Shown piece by piece: positions 1 to 7,059 of a stretch of 57,286 bases of DNA (position 1 is its first letter; every line of letters starts with the position of its first letter). The DNA is from an uncultured Lachnospiraceae bacterium (GTDB lineage Bacteria > Bacillota > Clostridia > Lachnospirales > Lachnospiraceae), in assembly GCA_910587095.1 (NCBI GenBank), contig CAJUMJ010000022.1, positions 1-57,286 on the forward strand. The letters run 5' to 3'. Below the pieces are notes generated by a model. It was not told where the DNA came from and did not search any database. It saw only the letters and a list, made by a program, of their open reading frames with translations. The translations under genes were made by a program, and so were the position numbers.

Positions 1-48
1 ATACATGTGTTTCACCCCGTTATCTATAAAAAGCTGCAAAAAAAATGA

Positions 49-1068
49 GCCTGTTTCACGGAAACCTTTGTAGATATTATATCAGATATCGGGGCACAAA
101 TCAGTAAAATCAAGCGTTGTAGAGTTAATCAGCAGACACTAAATAATTGTTTACATTGTTCGTCCTGTTCGGACAACTACTGTAATCGGCAGATCAACTA
201 TGAGACTATCTGTAAAACGGTTGACAGTATGCCTGGAATAGGAGTTAAAAGAGTCTGTCTGTCCGGCGGAGAACCGTTTTTGCATCCAGATTTGGAAAAA
301 GTAGTGGCATACATAAAAAATAAGGGAATAGAGGTCAACATATATTCCAGTGGTATCTTAGAAGAAAACGGGAAAACGGCGCCTGTTTCTACAGAGAGGC
401 TGCTTAAACTAAAAGGATGCGGTTTGTCGAAGATTATGTTTAATTTGCAGTCTACAAGCGAAGAAGGATACGATAGGATAACGGGAACCAACGGCAGATT
501 CCCAATTGTGAAAGAATCCATACGAAATGCTGTAGAAGCAGGGCTATATAATGAAATTCATTTTGTCCCAATGAAATTTAATTTGGGGGATATCGACAAT
601 ATGATAAAATTTGCCAAAGACAATAATGTCAATAAGGTGAGTTTTTTGAAACTTGTGCCGCATGGCCGGGCTTTGGCAAACAAGGAATTGATACAATTAT
701 CTTCAGAGGAAACGATAGAGCTAAGAAATAAGCTGGAAAATATAAAGTCAGAACATATCCGTATAGGAATCCCATTGTCACTCGATTTTGAATCTGATTT
801 ATGCCATGCTGCGAGATCCAAATTGTATATTAAATTTGACGGCACTGTATATGGCTGCGAAGCGTTTAAATATATTCGGCAATTGGACGATTCCGACAAT
901 GAAATACAGCCGCGTAATATATTTGACCATAATTTGTCTGATATATATAGCAATTCAGAGTACATATGCGCAACGAAAAAATTTATCGGTAAATATAGTT
1001 CCTTAAACAGCAGATGCGAATCATGTCCGGTTCAAAAGTATTTAGAAATTGCAGGAGGAAAGCTTTGA
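49..1068 (+). CDS. Radical SAM/SPASM-like protein, 5' end broken or unresolved
   Basis: The frame is open from the base after an in-frame TGA (46-48) to the TGA at 1066-1068. It contains the radical SAM motif GGEPFLHPDL near 268-297. A Cys cluster lies at codons 148, 157, 166 and 181, spaced CxxCxxCxxxxC rather than the usual CxxxCxxC. The C-terminus has a Cys-rich tail (GCEAF, then SRCESCPVQ and an AGG) resembling a SPASM-type auxiliary iron-sulfur site. The first in-frame ATG (229) lies downstream of the Cys cluster, and no ATG, GTG or TTG occurs before it in this frame, so the true start is missing: a frameshift, a rare start such as ATT at 76, or a decayed gene. Family knowledge says such enzymes cleave S-adenosylmethionine for radical chemistry, often on peptides; the substrate is unknown. 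The TGA overlaps the ATG of the next gene, so the two are translationally coupled. Confidence 0.7.
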   Translation, partial: ACFTETFVDIISDIGAQISKIKRCRVNQQTLNNCLHCSSCSDNYCNRQINYETICKTVDSMPGIGVKRVCLSGGEPFLHPDLEKVVAYIKNKGIEVNIYSSGILEENGKTAPVSTERLLKLKGCGLSKIMFNLQSTSEEGYDRITGTNGRFPIVKESIRNAVEAGLYNEIHFVPMKFNLGDIDNMIKFAKDNNVNKVSFLKLVPHGRALANKELIQLSSEETIELRNKLENIKSEHIRIGIPLSLDFESDLCHAARSKLYIKFDGTVYGCEAFKYIRQLDDSDNEIQPRNIFDHNLSDIYSNSEYICATKKFIGKYSSLNSRCESCPVQKYLEIAGGKL

Positions 1069-2684
1069 TGGGATACACGATAAACGATAAATGCCTGATA
1101 GAGGAGATTAAAGAAAAATATAAATCTTACATAGGGGGAAAACTGGAAAACCCGTCAGATGAAATATTTTATTCGGGAATTATGGAAAAAATATACGAAA
1201 ACACATTTGCTGTCGTTCAGAAGCTAAACAGCTCTATTGAGCAAAGCGAATTTATAAAAACATTTGACAAATTAGAATACCCGTTGGATGACGAAATTAC
1301 ACAACAACTCGTAGATATAATAGGGGATAAGGATGAGATACCATATTCAAAGGTGAAAGAACTGGACAAATTATGGTGCGATCTTCTCAGAAAATCTATC
1401 AAATGTCTTCGGTATTTTGATACACGCGAGCCATTCATGTTTGACGCGAGCAAAAATTCGGTTGCCTATGGGATAGATCAGTTGGAAGACTATCACAATA
1501 AATACACACAATTTGAAAGTTTGCTATATGGAGCGAGCGAATATTACCGGGATCATGTCTTTCATTCCGTCAGGACCTGGCTGGTCGGTGTATTTTGCCT
1601 GTTCCACGGTGAAACCGACAGTCGTTTTATTGATGAAATTCAAATAGACGGCGTTGCGGAAGAGGAGCCTTTTGCAAATAAAATTAATGTGTTTGAAAAA
1701 CTCAGCATGTGGACTATCGCCGCTCTATGTCATGACTTGGGATATCCATTGGAAAAATCCCAGCAGATACTTGACAGAACTAAAAAAATGATGCAGGAAT
1801 TTGTATCCAATCCCACTGTGTTCAGCAATTTTACTTTTCACGGCATTCAGGATAATATTAACGAATATATAGTTAAGTTTATGAGTACAAAGCTGAGAAG
1901 GGTAAAAACTTCAGAAAACGAAAAAGAAAATAAAATATCGGAAAATCCGGAGTATAATGGCAGAATTCAGCCCAAGTACTATTTGAAGTATACAAAATCG
2001 CTTGAAAAAAACAAGCATGGAATTATCAGTGCTGTAATTATTTATAAGATGCTCCTGTATTTTTTGGAATCGGATTTCAATCTGAATGACGATTATATTT
2101 ATAAAACAGAAGATGCTCGCCAGTTTTATATCAGACGGGCGATATTGCGCTCCATAGCATCGCATACCTGCACAGATATATATAACATCAAAAATACGAC
2201 CTTTTCAAGTCTTTTGTATCTATGTGATGAAATGCAGGAATGGGGTAGAAAATCGTGGAATGATTTATACAGCGGTGTGAATCCTGATGCAATCAGTCTG
2301 TCCATTGAAAAATTTGACCCGGAGGCTATTGTCTACAAAGAGGTAGTGGACATGAGCGGTATTCAGGAAACAGAGCTGATTATAGATAATATTGCGAAGC
2401 TATATACAAGGCAATTCGAGATATATCAATTGATTTTTAGAGACGGACAGGACTCTAATTCAAGGACTTTTAATCTGGAAAAACAAACTGACATTATATG
2501 TGTAAAACATGGAGCGGAAAACAATAATCTGAGCGTAACCTATCGCCTGTTGGCTAAAGGGGCAAATGTTTTTGAAATTAATATTTCTGGTTCGAAATTC
2601 AAGCAATCAGAATTGACGGATATGCTGCGAAAGAAACTGAAAGTAAAAAAATTGCCGGAAGTTATCAGTATAGTCGGGAAATAA
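1068..2684 (+). CDS. HD-domain metal-dependent phosphohydrolase, unknown substrate
   Basis: A 538-residue protein. The start is the ATG overlapping the upstream stop (TGATG) with AGGAGG at 1053-1058; a longer frame from 1014 lacks such a site. Visible HD-superfamily metal ligands are H163/H166 in a DHVFHS stretch, the H222-D223 pair in CHDLGYP, H317 in KHG, H366 in SH and D387 in CDE. This H…HD…H…H…D order fits a complete catalytic HD site of the nucleotide phosphohydrolase or cyclic-nucleotide phosphodiesterase kind. The N-terminal 150 and C-terminal 140 residues match nothing I recognise, and there is no signal peptide or membrane segment. Coupling to the radical SAM gene and the near-abutting DUF2284 gene suggests one functional unit. 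The specific substrate cannot be read from sequence. Confidence 0.8.
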   Translation: MGYTINDKCLIEEIKEKYKSYIGGKLENPSDEIFYSGIMEKIYENTFAVVQKLNSSIEQSEFIKTFDKLEYPLDDEITQQLVDIIGDKDEIPYSKVKELDKLWCDLLRKSIKCLRYFDTREPFMFDASKNSVAYGIDQLEDYHNKYTQFESLLYGASEYYRDHVFHSVRTWLVGVFCLFHGETDSRFIDEIQIDGVAEEEPFANKINVFEKLSMWTIAALCHDLGYPLEKSQQILDRTKKMMQEFVSNPTVFSNFTFHGIQDNINEYIVKFMSTKLRRVKTSENEKENKISENPEYNGRIQPKYYLKYTKSLEKNKHGIISAVIIYKMLLYFLESDFNLNDDYIYKTEDARQFYIRRAILRSIASHTCTDIYNIKNTTFSSLLYLCDEMQEWGRKSWNDLYSGVNPDAISLSIEKFDPEAIVYKEVVDMSGIQETELIIDNIAKLYTRQFEIYQLIFRDGQDSNSRTFNLEKQTDIICVKHGAENNNLSVTYRLLAKGANVFEINISGSKFKQSELTDMLRKKLKVKKLPEVISIVGK

Positions 2685-2689
2685 TCGAA

Positions 2690-3322
2690 ATGAAAACCGA
2701 ATTTTCCATAACCAACACTACCCCAGGAGGGCAGCAGACGATACATCTTATCATAGCCGACATTTTAGCTGATGAATTTATGAGTTGTATTGATACAAAA
2801 ACCATCCGCAATCTTTGTGAGACAGGCTGTGTAAATTACGGAAAAAAGTGGAGCTGTCCTCCTTATTCTCTCAAGATTACCGATATCATTGCGGGCAATG
2901 ACTACGACCGAGTAACTTTGTTCACCGGTTACATTTTTATGGACGACATGAATTATATTAAAAACTCATATCAAAAAGTCAAAGCGGCCAATATGATACT
3001 GAAGAGCAAATGTGAGAACTATGCCCGGACATTGGAAAAAATGACAGGCGGATACGCGTTGCTTAGCGGTAGCTGTAATCTATGCAAACCATGTTATAAA
3101 AAGAAAGATTTGCCATGCAGGAAGCCTGATGCTAAAAGATACAGTTTGGAATCGACCGGAGTTAACGCGGCTCAGGCTGCTTTGAAATTTTGCGGTCATG
3201 AGCTTTTGTGGTATAAAAAGGGCGAAAATCTGCTATACACCAGTGCCGTAACGGCTGTGCTGCATAAAGGCAATAATGCCCTTGACTTTATATATGGGGC
3301 TGTTGCAAAAGCAGATGGATAA
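2690..3322 (+). CDS. DUF2284 family putative metal-binding protein
   Basis: A 210-residue protein beginning five bases after the HD gene stop. It has the DUF2284 signature: CETGCVNYGKKWSCPPY near residues 43-60, then a second Cys set, SGSCNLCKPCYKKK with a following PC, near residues 127-145. Family members are short cytosolic proteins with a CxxxC…CPP motif, thought to bind metal or an iron-sulfur cluster; no reaction is established. No strong ribosome site is visible, consistent with translation coupled to the upstream gene. It ends the three-gene transcript just before a hairpin terminator. Confidence 0.8.
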   Translation: MKTEFSITNTTPGGQQTIHLIIADILADEFMSCIDTKTIRNLCETGCVNYGKKWSCPPYSLKITDIIAGNDYDRVTLFTGYIFMDDMNYIKNSYQKVKAANMILKSKCENYARTLEKMTGGYALLSGSCNLCKPCYKKKDLPCRKPDAKRYSLESTGVNAAQAALKFCGHELLWYKKGENLLYTSAVTAVLHKGNNALDFIYGAVAKADG

Positions 3323-3329
3323 TCACTAC

Positions 3330-3350
3330 CGGAGCGACAGCTCCGTTTTT
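3330..3350 (+). terminator. Intrinsic terminator of the radical SAM–HD–DUF2284 operon
   Basis: A stem CGGAGC/GCTCCG with loop GACA is followed by TTTTT, eight bases after the DUF2284 stop. Confidence 0.8.
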
Positions 3351-3368
3351 GTGTCTAAAAACAGAAAA

Positions 3369-3419
3369 GAGGGTGTCGCAAAATCATCAAAACAGATGCT
3401 CGGGCGGCACCCTCCTTTT
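3369..3419. terminator. Likely bidirectional terminator between convergent genes
   Basis: An imperfect 11-bp stem (GAGGGTGTCGC at 3369-3379, GCGGCACCCTC at 3404-3414) is followed by CTTTT on the + strand and preceded by an A-rich run that gives T on the - strand. It sits directly after the integrase stop on the - strand. Confidence 0.55.
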
Positions 3420-3421
3420 GT

Positions 3422-4477
3422 TCACATCCTGGGATTGAAAACCTCGGAATCTATTTTGTTGATTTCGTGTCTCAATTCTTCAATGGTCCGGTGGCCGTAG
3501 ACGGAACGCTCCACGTCATTGCCAAGGCTGTGCCCCATCAGCAAATGTTTGGAGAGATCATCCACATAATATTTATCGCAAAGCCAGGAGAATGTGTGGC
3601 GGCAGTCGTGGGGTGTATGTTTTTTCCCGGAATCGGTGTATAGTATGCCAAGACTGTCCAAAAAAGGATAAAAGTGACTTCGGCGGAAACTGTTGCCGCG
3701 GAAATCTTTTGGCCGGAAAGCTTCTATAAAAGGAATAATGGAACGGTGAAACGGGACAATACGGTTCCTGCCGGCATGGGTTTTAACGCCGCCTTTAAAA
3801 TACTGCTCCGTCATATTGATCTCTATTGATTCATAGGCGGAAATGCGGAAGCCGCTGTAAATCATCATGAGAGTGATCTGTGCGGTAGAGTCGCTCTTAT
3901 GCTGCCAGAGCAGGTCGATATCTTCCTGAGTAAACGGTTCTCCGCTTTCGATATCGTTTTCCTGGCTGATGCAGACATATTGGGAATAGTTTTTCTCTAC
4001 AATATCGTTTTCAAGGGCATATTTATACATCTGGGAATAAAGCTTCTTGATATTGGAAAGGCTTGAGTATCCAAGGGGACAATCGTCAAGGGCTTTTTGC
4101 ATGTGATATTTACGGATGGCGCAGAATTTCATGTCGTGAAGAGCAGGTACATTTTTAAAAGCGGTAGTATAGTCCATGCGGCTGTGATCGGAAGGGCGTC
4201 TTTTGCTCTCCACAAATTTGGCTTTAAAGAAGGCATTAAAGATGTCTGTAAATGTTGCTGCGGAAGTGCTTCCAAATTGAAGACTGCTGTTAAAATCTTT
4301 GAGTGCGTTGTAGGCGGAGTACCAGTCTTCATAATAACCGATGGCCCGCATGGGGCAAAGTTCGGGAGCGCTGTCGCCAAGCTGCGCGGTGGGATAAACG
4401 GCGTAGGGTTTTCTGCGGTTGCCGCCGAGTTTTTTTATGCAACCGAATCCATTTGGCAGTTTTTCATGCTTTGTCAT
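3422..4477 (-). CDS. Tyrosine recombinase / phage-type integrase
   Basis: A 351-residue protein with the tyrosine recombinase catalytic set: Arg in YSGFRISA (about residue 210), HDCRH (about 292-296), the late GH in LLMGHSLG and the Tyr of SVYGH near residue 330. The region around residues 75-170 fits a SAM-like core-binding domain. The start is set by AAGGAGGT upstream (near 4484-4491 on the + strand). Family members cut and rejoin DNA at attachment sites of integrative elements or phages. It is convergent with the accessory cassette and divergent from uvrB, so it probably belongs to the same acquired patch. No attachment-site repeat was found inside the window. Confidence 0.9.
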   Translation of the reverse strand: MTKHEKLPNGFGCIKKLGGNRRKPYAVYPTAQLGDSAPELCPMRAIGYYEDWYSAYNALKDFNSSLQFGSTSAATFTDIFNAFFKAKFVESKRRPSDHSRMDYTTAFKNVPALHDMKFCAIRKYHMQKALDDCPLGYSSLSNIKKLYSQMYKYALENDIVEKNYSQYVCISQENDIESGEPFTQEDIDLLWQHKSDSTAQITLMMIYSGFRISAYESIEINMTEQYFKGGVKTHAGRNRIVPFHRSIIPFIEAFRPKDFRGNSFRRSHFYPFLDSLGILYTDSGKKHTPHDCRHTFSWLCDKYYVDDLSKHLLMGHSLGNDVERSVYGHRTIEELRHEINKIDSEVFNPRM

Positions 4478-4606
4478 TAGTAAGACCTCCTTTTAACCAC
4501 AAAGTTCATGCAGTTATCGTGAAGTGTAATTTGAGCTGTAATATTTACGTATATTTTACCTTACGGAAAACGGGCTTGCAATTGTGGGGAGCGGAAACGA
4601 GAAAAA

Positions 4607-4618
4607 GAACAAATGTTC
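4607..4618. promoter_or_regulatory. LexA (SOS) box upstream of uvrB
   Basis: GAACAAATGTTC is an exact GAAC-N4-GTTC palindrome, the core of the Bacillus-type LexA operator. It lies 10 bases upstream of the predicted -35 of uvrB, a known SOS gene in Firmicutes. Confidence 0.8.
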
Positions 4619-4628
4619 TAAAAATCAC

Positions 4629-4657
4629 TGTACAAATCCGATTCAGTATGATATAAT
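4629..4657 (+). promoter_or_regulatory. Sigma-A type promoter of uvrB
   Basis: TGTACA (-35, 4 of 6 matches), 17-base spacer, TATAAT (-10) at 4652-4657, about 85 bases upstream of the uvrB start and just downstream of the LexA box. Confidence 0.65.
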
Positions 4658-4742
4658 CAAATCTGCTTTTACATGATCCCAAGAGCAAGAATTTCGTACC
4701 AATAGGTGAATTTATTTAATATGAATTTCGGAGGTAACCTTT

Positions 4743-6743
4743 GTGCAAACTGAACAAAAAATGTTCAAACTCCACAGCGAATACCAGCCTACCGGCGACC
4801 AGCCCGCAGCCATCGAAGCCCTTGTAGAAGGCTTCAAAAAAGGCAACCAATTCCAGACTTTACTAGGTGTAACAGGTTCCGGCAAGACCTTTACCATGGC
4901 CAATATCATACAGCAGCTCCAGAAGCCCACTTTGGTCATAGCGCACAATAAGACCCTCGCCGGACAGCTCTACGGCGAGTTCAAGGAATTTTTCCCTGAA
5001 AACGCGGTAGAATACTTTGTGAGCTACTACGACTATTATCAGCCGGAAGCCTATGTGCCGTCCACGGACACGTATATTGCGAAGGACTCTTCCATCAACG
5101 ACGAGATTGACAAGCTGCGGCTTTCCGCCACGGCCTCCCTGACGGAGCGGCGGGATGTGGTGGTGATCGCCAGCGTCTCCTGTATCTATGGTTTGGGAAG
5201 TCCTGAAGAATATGCGGGCATGAGCATGTCTCTGCGTCCTGGGATGACGAGGGATCGGGACGAGGTGATTCGCGGCCTGATCGAAATGCAGTACAACAGA
5301 AACGATATGGATCTGGACCGCTGCTGCTTCCGGGTGCGGGGAGATGTTCTGGAAATCTGCCCGGCACAGGGCGGCGATTATCTGATTCGCGTGGAGTTCT
5401 TCGGGGACGAGATCGACAGGATCACGGAGGCGGATCCGCTGACGGGCCAGGTGCACGCGGTACTGGAGCATGTGATGATCTTTCCCGCCTCCCATTATGT
5501 GGTGGCCGCCGAGAAAATCCAGGTTGCCTGCAAGGAGATTGAAAAAGAACTGGACGGCCGGGTGAAATATTTTAAGGGAGAGGACAAGCTGCTGGAGGCG
5601 CAGCGCATCTCGGAGAGGACAAACTTTGATATCGAGATGCTGCGTGAGACGGGTTTTTGCTCGGGCATAGAGAACTATTCCAGACATCTGAACGGCATGG
5701 CGGAAGGTGAGCCGCCCTTCACCCTGCTTGATTATTTTAAAGATGACTTCCTTATTATTATAGACGAATCGCATATGACGATTCCCCAGATACGGGGGAT
5801 GTTCGCGGGAGACAGGTCGAGAAAGAACACGTTGGTGGATTACGGCTTCCGCCTGCCCTCGGCGCTGGATAACAGGCCGCTTTGTTTTGAGGAGTTTGAG
5901 AATCATATTGATCAGATGCTTTTCGTCTCCGCGACGCCCTCCGATTACGAGGCGGCTCACGAGCTGTTCCGCACGGAGCAGATCATCCGGCCTACAGGGC
6001 TTCTCGACCCGGAAGTGGATGTGCGCCCGGTGGAAGGGCAGATTGACGATCTGATCTCGGAGATTAACAGGGTGACGGGAGAGCACGGAAAAGTGTTGGT
6101 GACCACACTCACCAAGCGGATGGCCGAAGACCTCACGGATTACATGAAGGATGTCGGGATCCGGGTCAAATATCTGCACTCCGACGTCGACACGCTCGAG
6201 CGCGCGGAGATCATACGGGACATGCGGCTTGACGTCTTTGACGTGCTGGTGGGGATCAACCTTTTAAGAGAGGGCCTGGATATCCCGGAGATCGAACTGG
6301 TAGCTATACTGGATGCCGACAAGGAAGGCTTTTTGCGTTCCGCCACTTCCTTGATCCAGACGATCGGGCGGGCGGCCAGAAACGCGAAAGGGCATGTCGT
6401 TATGTACGCGGACAATATGACGGATTCCATGAATGTGGCCATCACGGAGACGAACCGCCGCCGGAAAATTCAGCAGGCTTACAATGAAGAGCACGGCATC
6501 ACGCCGAAAACAATACAGAAAGCGGTGCGCGATCTGATCAGTATCTCAAAGACCATCGCGAAGGAAGAGCAGCGTTTCGAAAAGGATCCCGAGTCCATGA
6601 GTCGCGAGGAGCTTGAAAAGCTGGTGAAGGAAGTGGAGAAGCAGATGAAGAGAGCGGCCGCGGATCTGAACTTCGAGGCAGCCGCAGAGCTTCGCGACCG
6701 GATGGTAGAGCTCAAGACAAAGCTGCGGGATTTTGATAAATAA
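4743..6743 (+). CDS. uvrB: Excinuclease ABC subunit UvrB
   Basis: A 666-residue protein of normal UvrB length. Walker A GVTGSGKT is at residues 42-49, the damage-probing hairpin SYYDYYQPEAYVP near 97-109, the DEAD-like box DESH near 341, helicase motif VI QTIGRAARN in the C-terminal half, and a C-terminal UVR motif (AADLNFEAAAELRD). UvrB loads at lesions handed over by UvrA2 and recruits UvrC for dual incision in nucleotide excision repair. The start is GTG at 4743: GGAGGT lies seven bases upstream, whereas the ATG at 4761, which gives the usual MFKL start, is too distant. SOS control is indicated by the LexA box. It is separated from uvrA by a MITE. Confidence 0.98.
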   Translation: MQTEQKMFKLHSEYQPTGDQPAAIEALVEGFKKGNQFQTLLGVTGSGKTFTMANIIQQLQKPTLVIAHNKTLAGQLYGEFKEFFPENAVEYFVSYYDYYQPEAYVPSTDTYIAKDSSINDEIDKLRLSATASLTERRDVVVIASVSCIYGLGSPEEYAGMSMSLRPGMTRDRDEVIRGLIEMQYNRNDMDLDRCCFRVRGDVLEICPAQGGDYLIRVEFFGDEIDRITEADPLTGQVHAVLEHVMIFPASHYVVAAEKIQVACKEIEKELDGRVKYFKGEDKLLEAQRISERTNFDIEMLRETGFCSGIENYSRHLNGMAEGEPPFTLLDYFKDDFLIIIDESHMTIPQIRGMFAGDRSRKNTLVDYGFRLPSALDNRPLCFEEFENHIDQMLFVSATPSDYEAAHELFRTEQIIRPTGLLDPEVDVRPVEGQIDDLISEINRVTGEHGKVLVTTLTKRMAEDLTDYMKDVGIRVKYLHSDVDTLERAEIIRDMRLDVFDVLVGINLLREGLDIPEIELVAILDADKEGFLRSATSLIQTIGRAARNAKGHVVMYADNMTDSMNVAITETNRRRKIQQAYNEEHGITPKTIQKAVRDLISISKTIAKEEQRFEKDPESMSREELEKLVKEVEKQMKRAAADLNFEAAAELRDRMVELKTKLRDFDK

Positions 6744-6746
6744 CGG

Positions 6747-6793
6747 CGGGGGAGAGCGGATGCACTTTTCCGCATCGTCACGCTCCTCCTTTC
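6747..6793 (+). terminator. Weak imperfect hairpin after uvrB
   Basis: GAGCG/CGCTC and GATGC/GCATC stack with an internal loop and end in CTCCTTTCC. There is no long T run, so termination is uncertain. Confidence 0.4.
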
Positions 6794-6808
6794 CAAAGAG
6801 ATATTATA

Positions 6809-7010
6809 TAGGCAATTGCGAAACTCTTTTAAGGTTGTTGAATTTGCACAAATAGCATAATCAACGCAGACGCGCTTTCGCTCCAATCCAAACGTAGTGG
6901 TACTAAGGTTCGAAAGAACCTCACCAAGTACCAACGTTTTCCTAGGGTCTGCTTATAATTATACTATTTGCACAAAAAAGCCACGATTTGATGAGTTTCG
7001 CAATTGCCTA
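6809..7010. mobile_element. MITE copy 1 (TAGGCAATTGCG family)
   Basis: A 202-bp element with perfect 18-bp terminal inverted repeats, TAGGCAATTGCGAAACTC and its complement. GAGATATTA occurs at 6798-6806 (two bases outside the left end) and at 7011-7019 directly after the right end, a probable 9-bp target duplication. It has no coding capacity. The interior has TTTGCACAAATAGCATAAT-type segments and a GGTTCGAAAGAACC palindrome near 6908-6921. Its reverse complement aligns with the outer parts of copy 3. It sits between uvrB and uvrA. Confidence 0.85.
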
Positions 7011-7059
7011 GAGATATTAGTTAGGCAAACATAAGAGACAAAGTGAGAGGTATGAAATC

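Noticed and set aside
3361..3420. Possible insertion-sequence end (GAGGGTGTCGCAAAA) near the integrase stop
   Set aside because: Only one such end was seen and it forms a plain hairpin between convergent genes; a terminator explains it better.
3422..4742. Attachment site for the integrase
   Set aside because: No direct repeat or tRNA gene was found near either end of the AT-rich patch within the window.
4752..4766. GAAC…GTTC palindrome at the uvrB start codon
   Set aside because: The spacer is seven bases rather than four and it lies inside the coding start (EQKMFK codons), so it is not a second LexA box.
4863..6179. 438-codon open frame antisense to uvrB
   Set aside because: It lies wholly opposite uvrB in GC-rich codons, has no ribosome site and no recognisable motif; similar long frames lie opposite uvrA and atpA.
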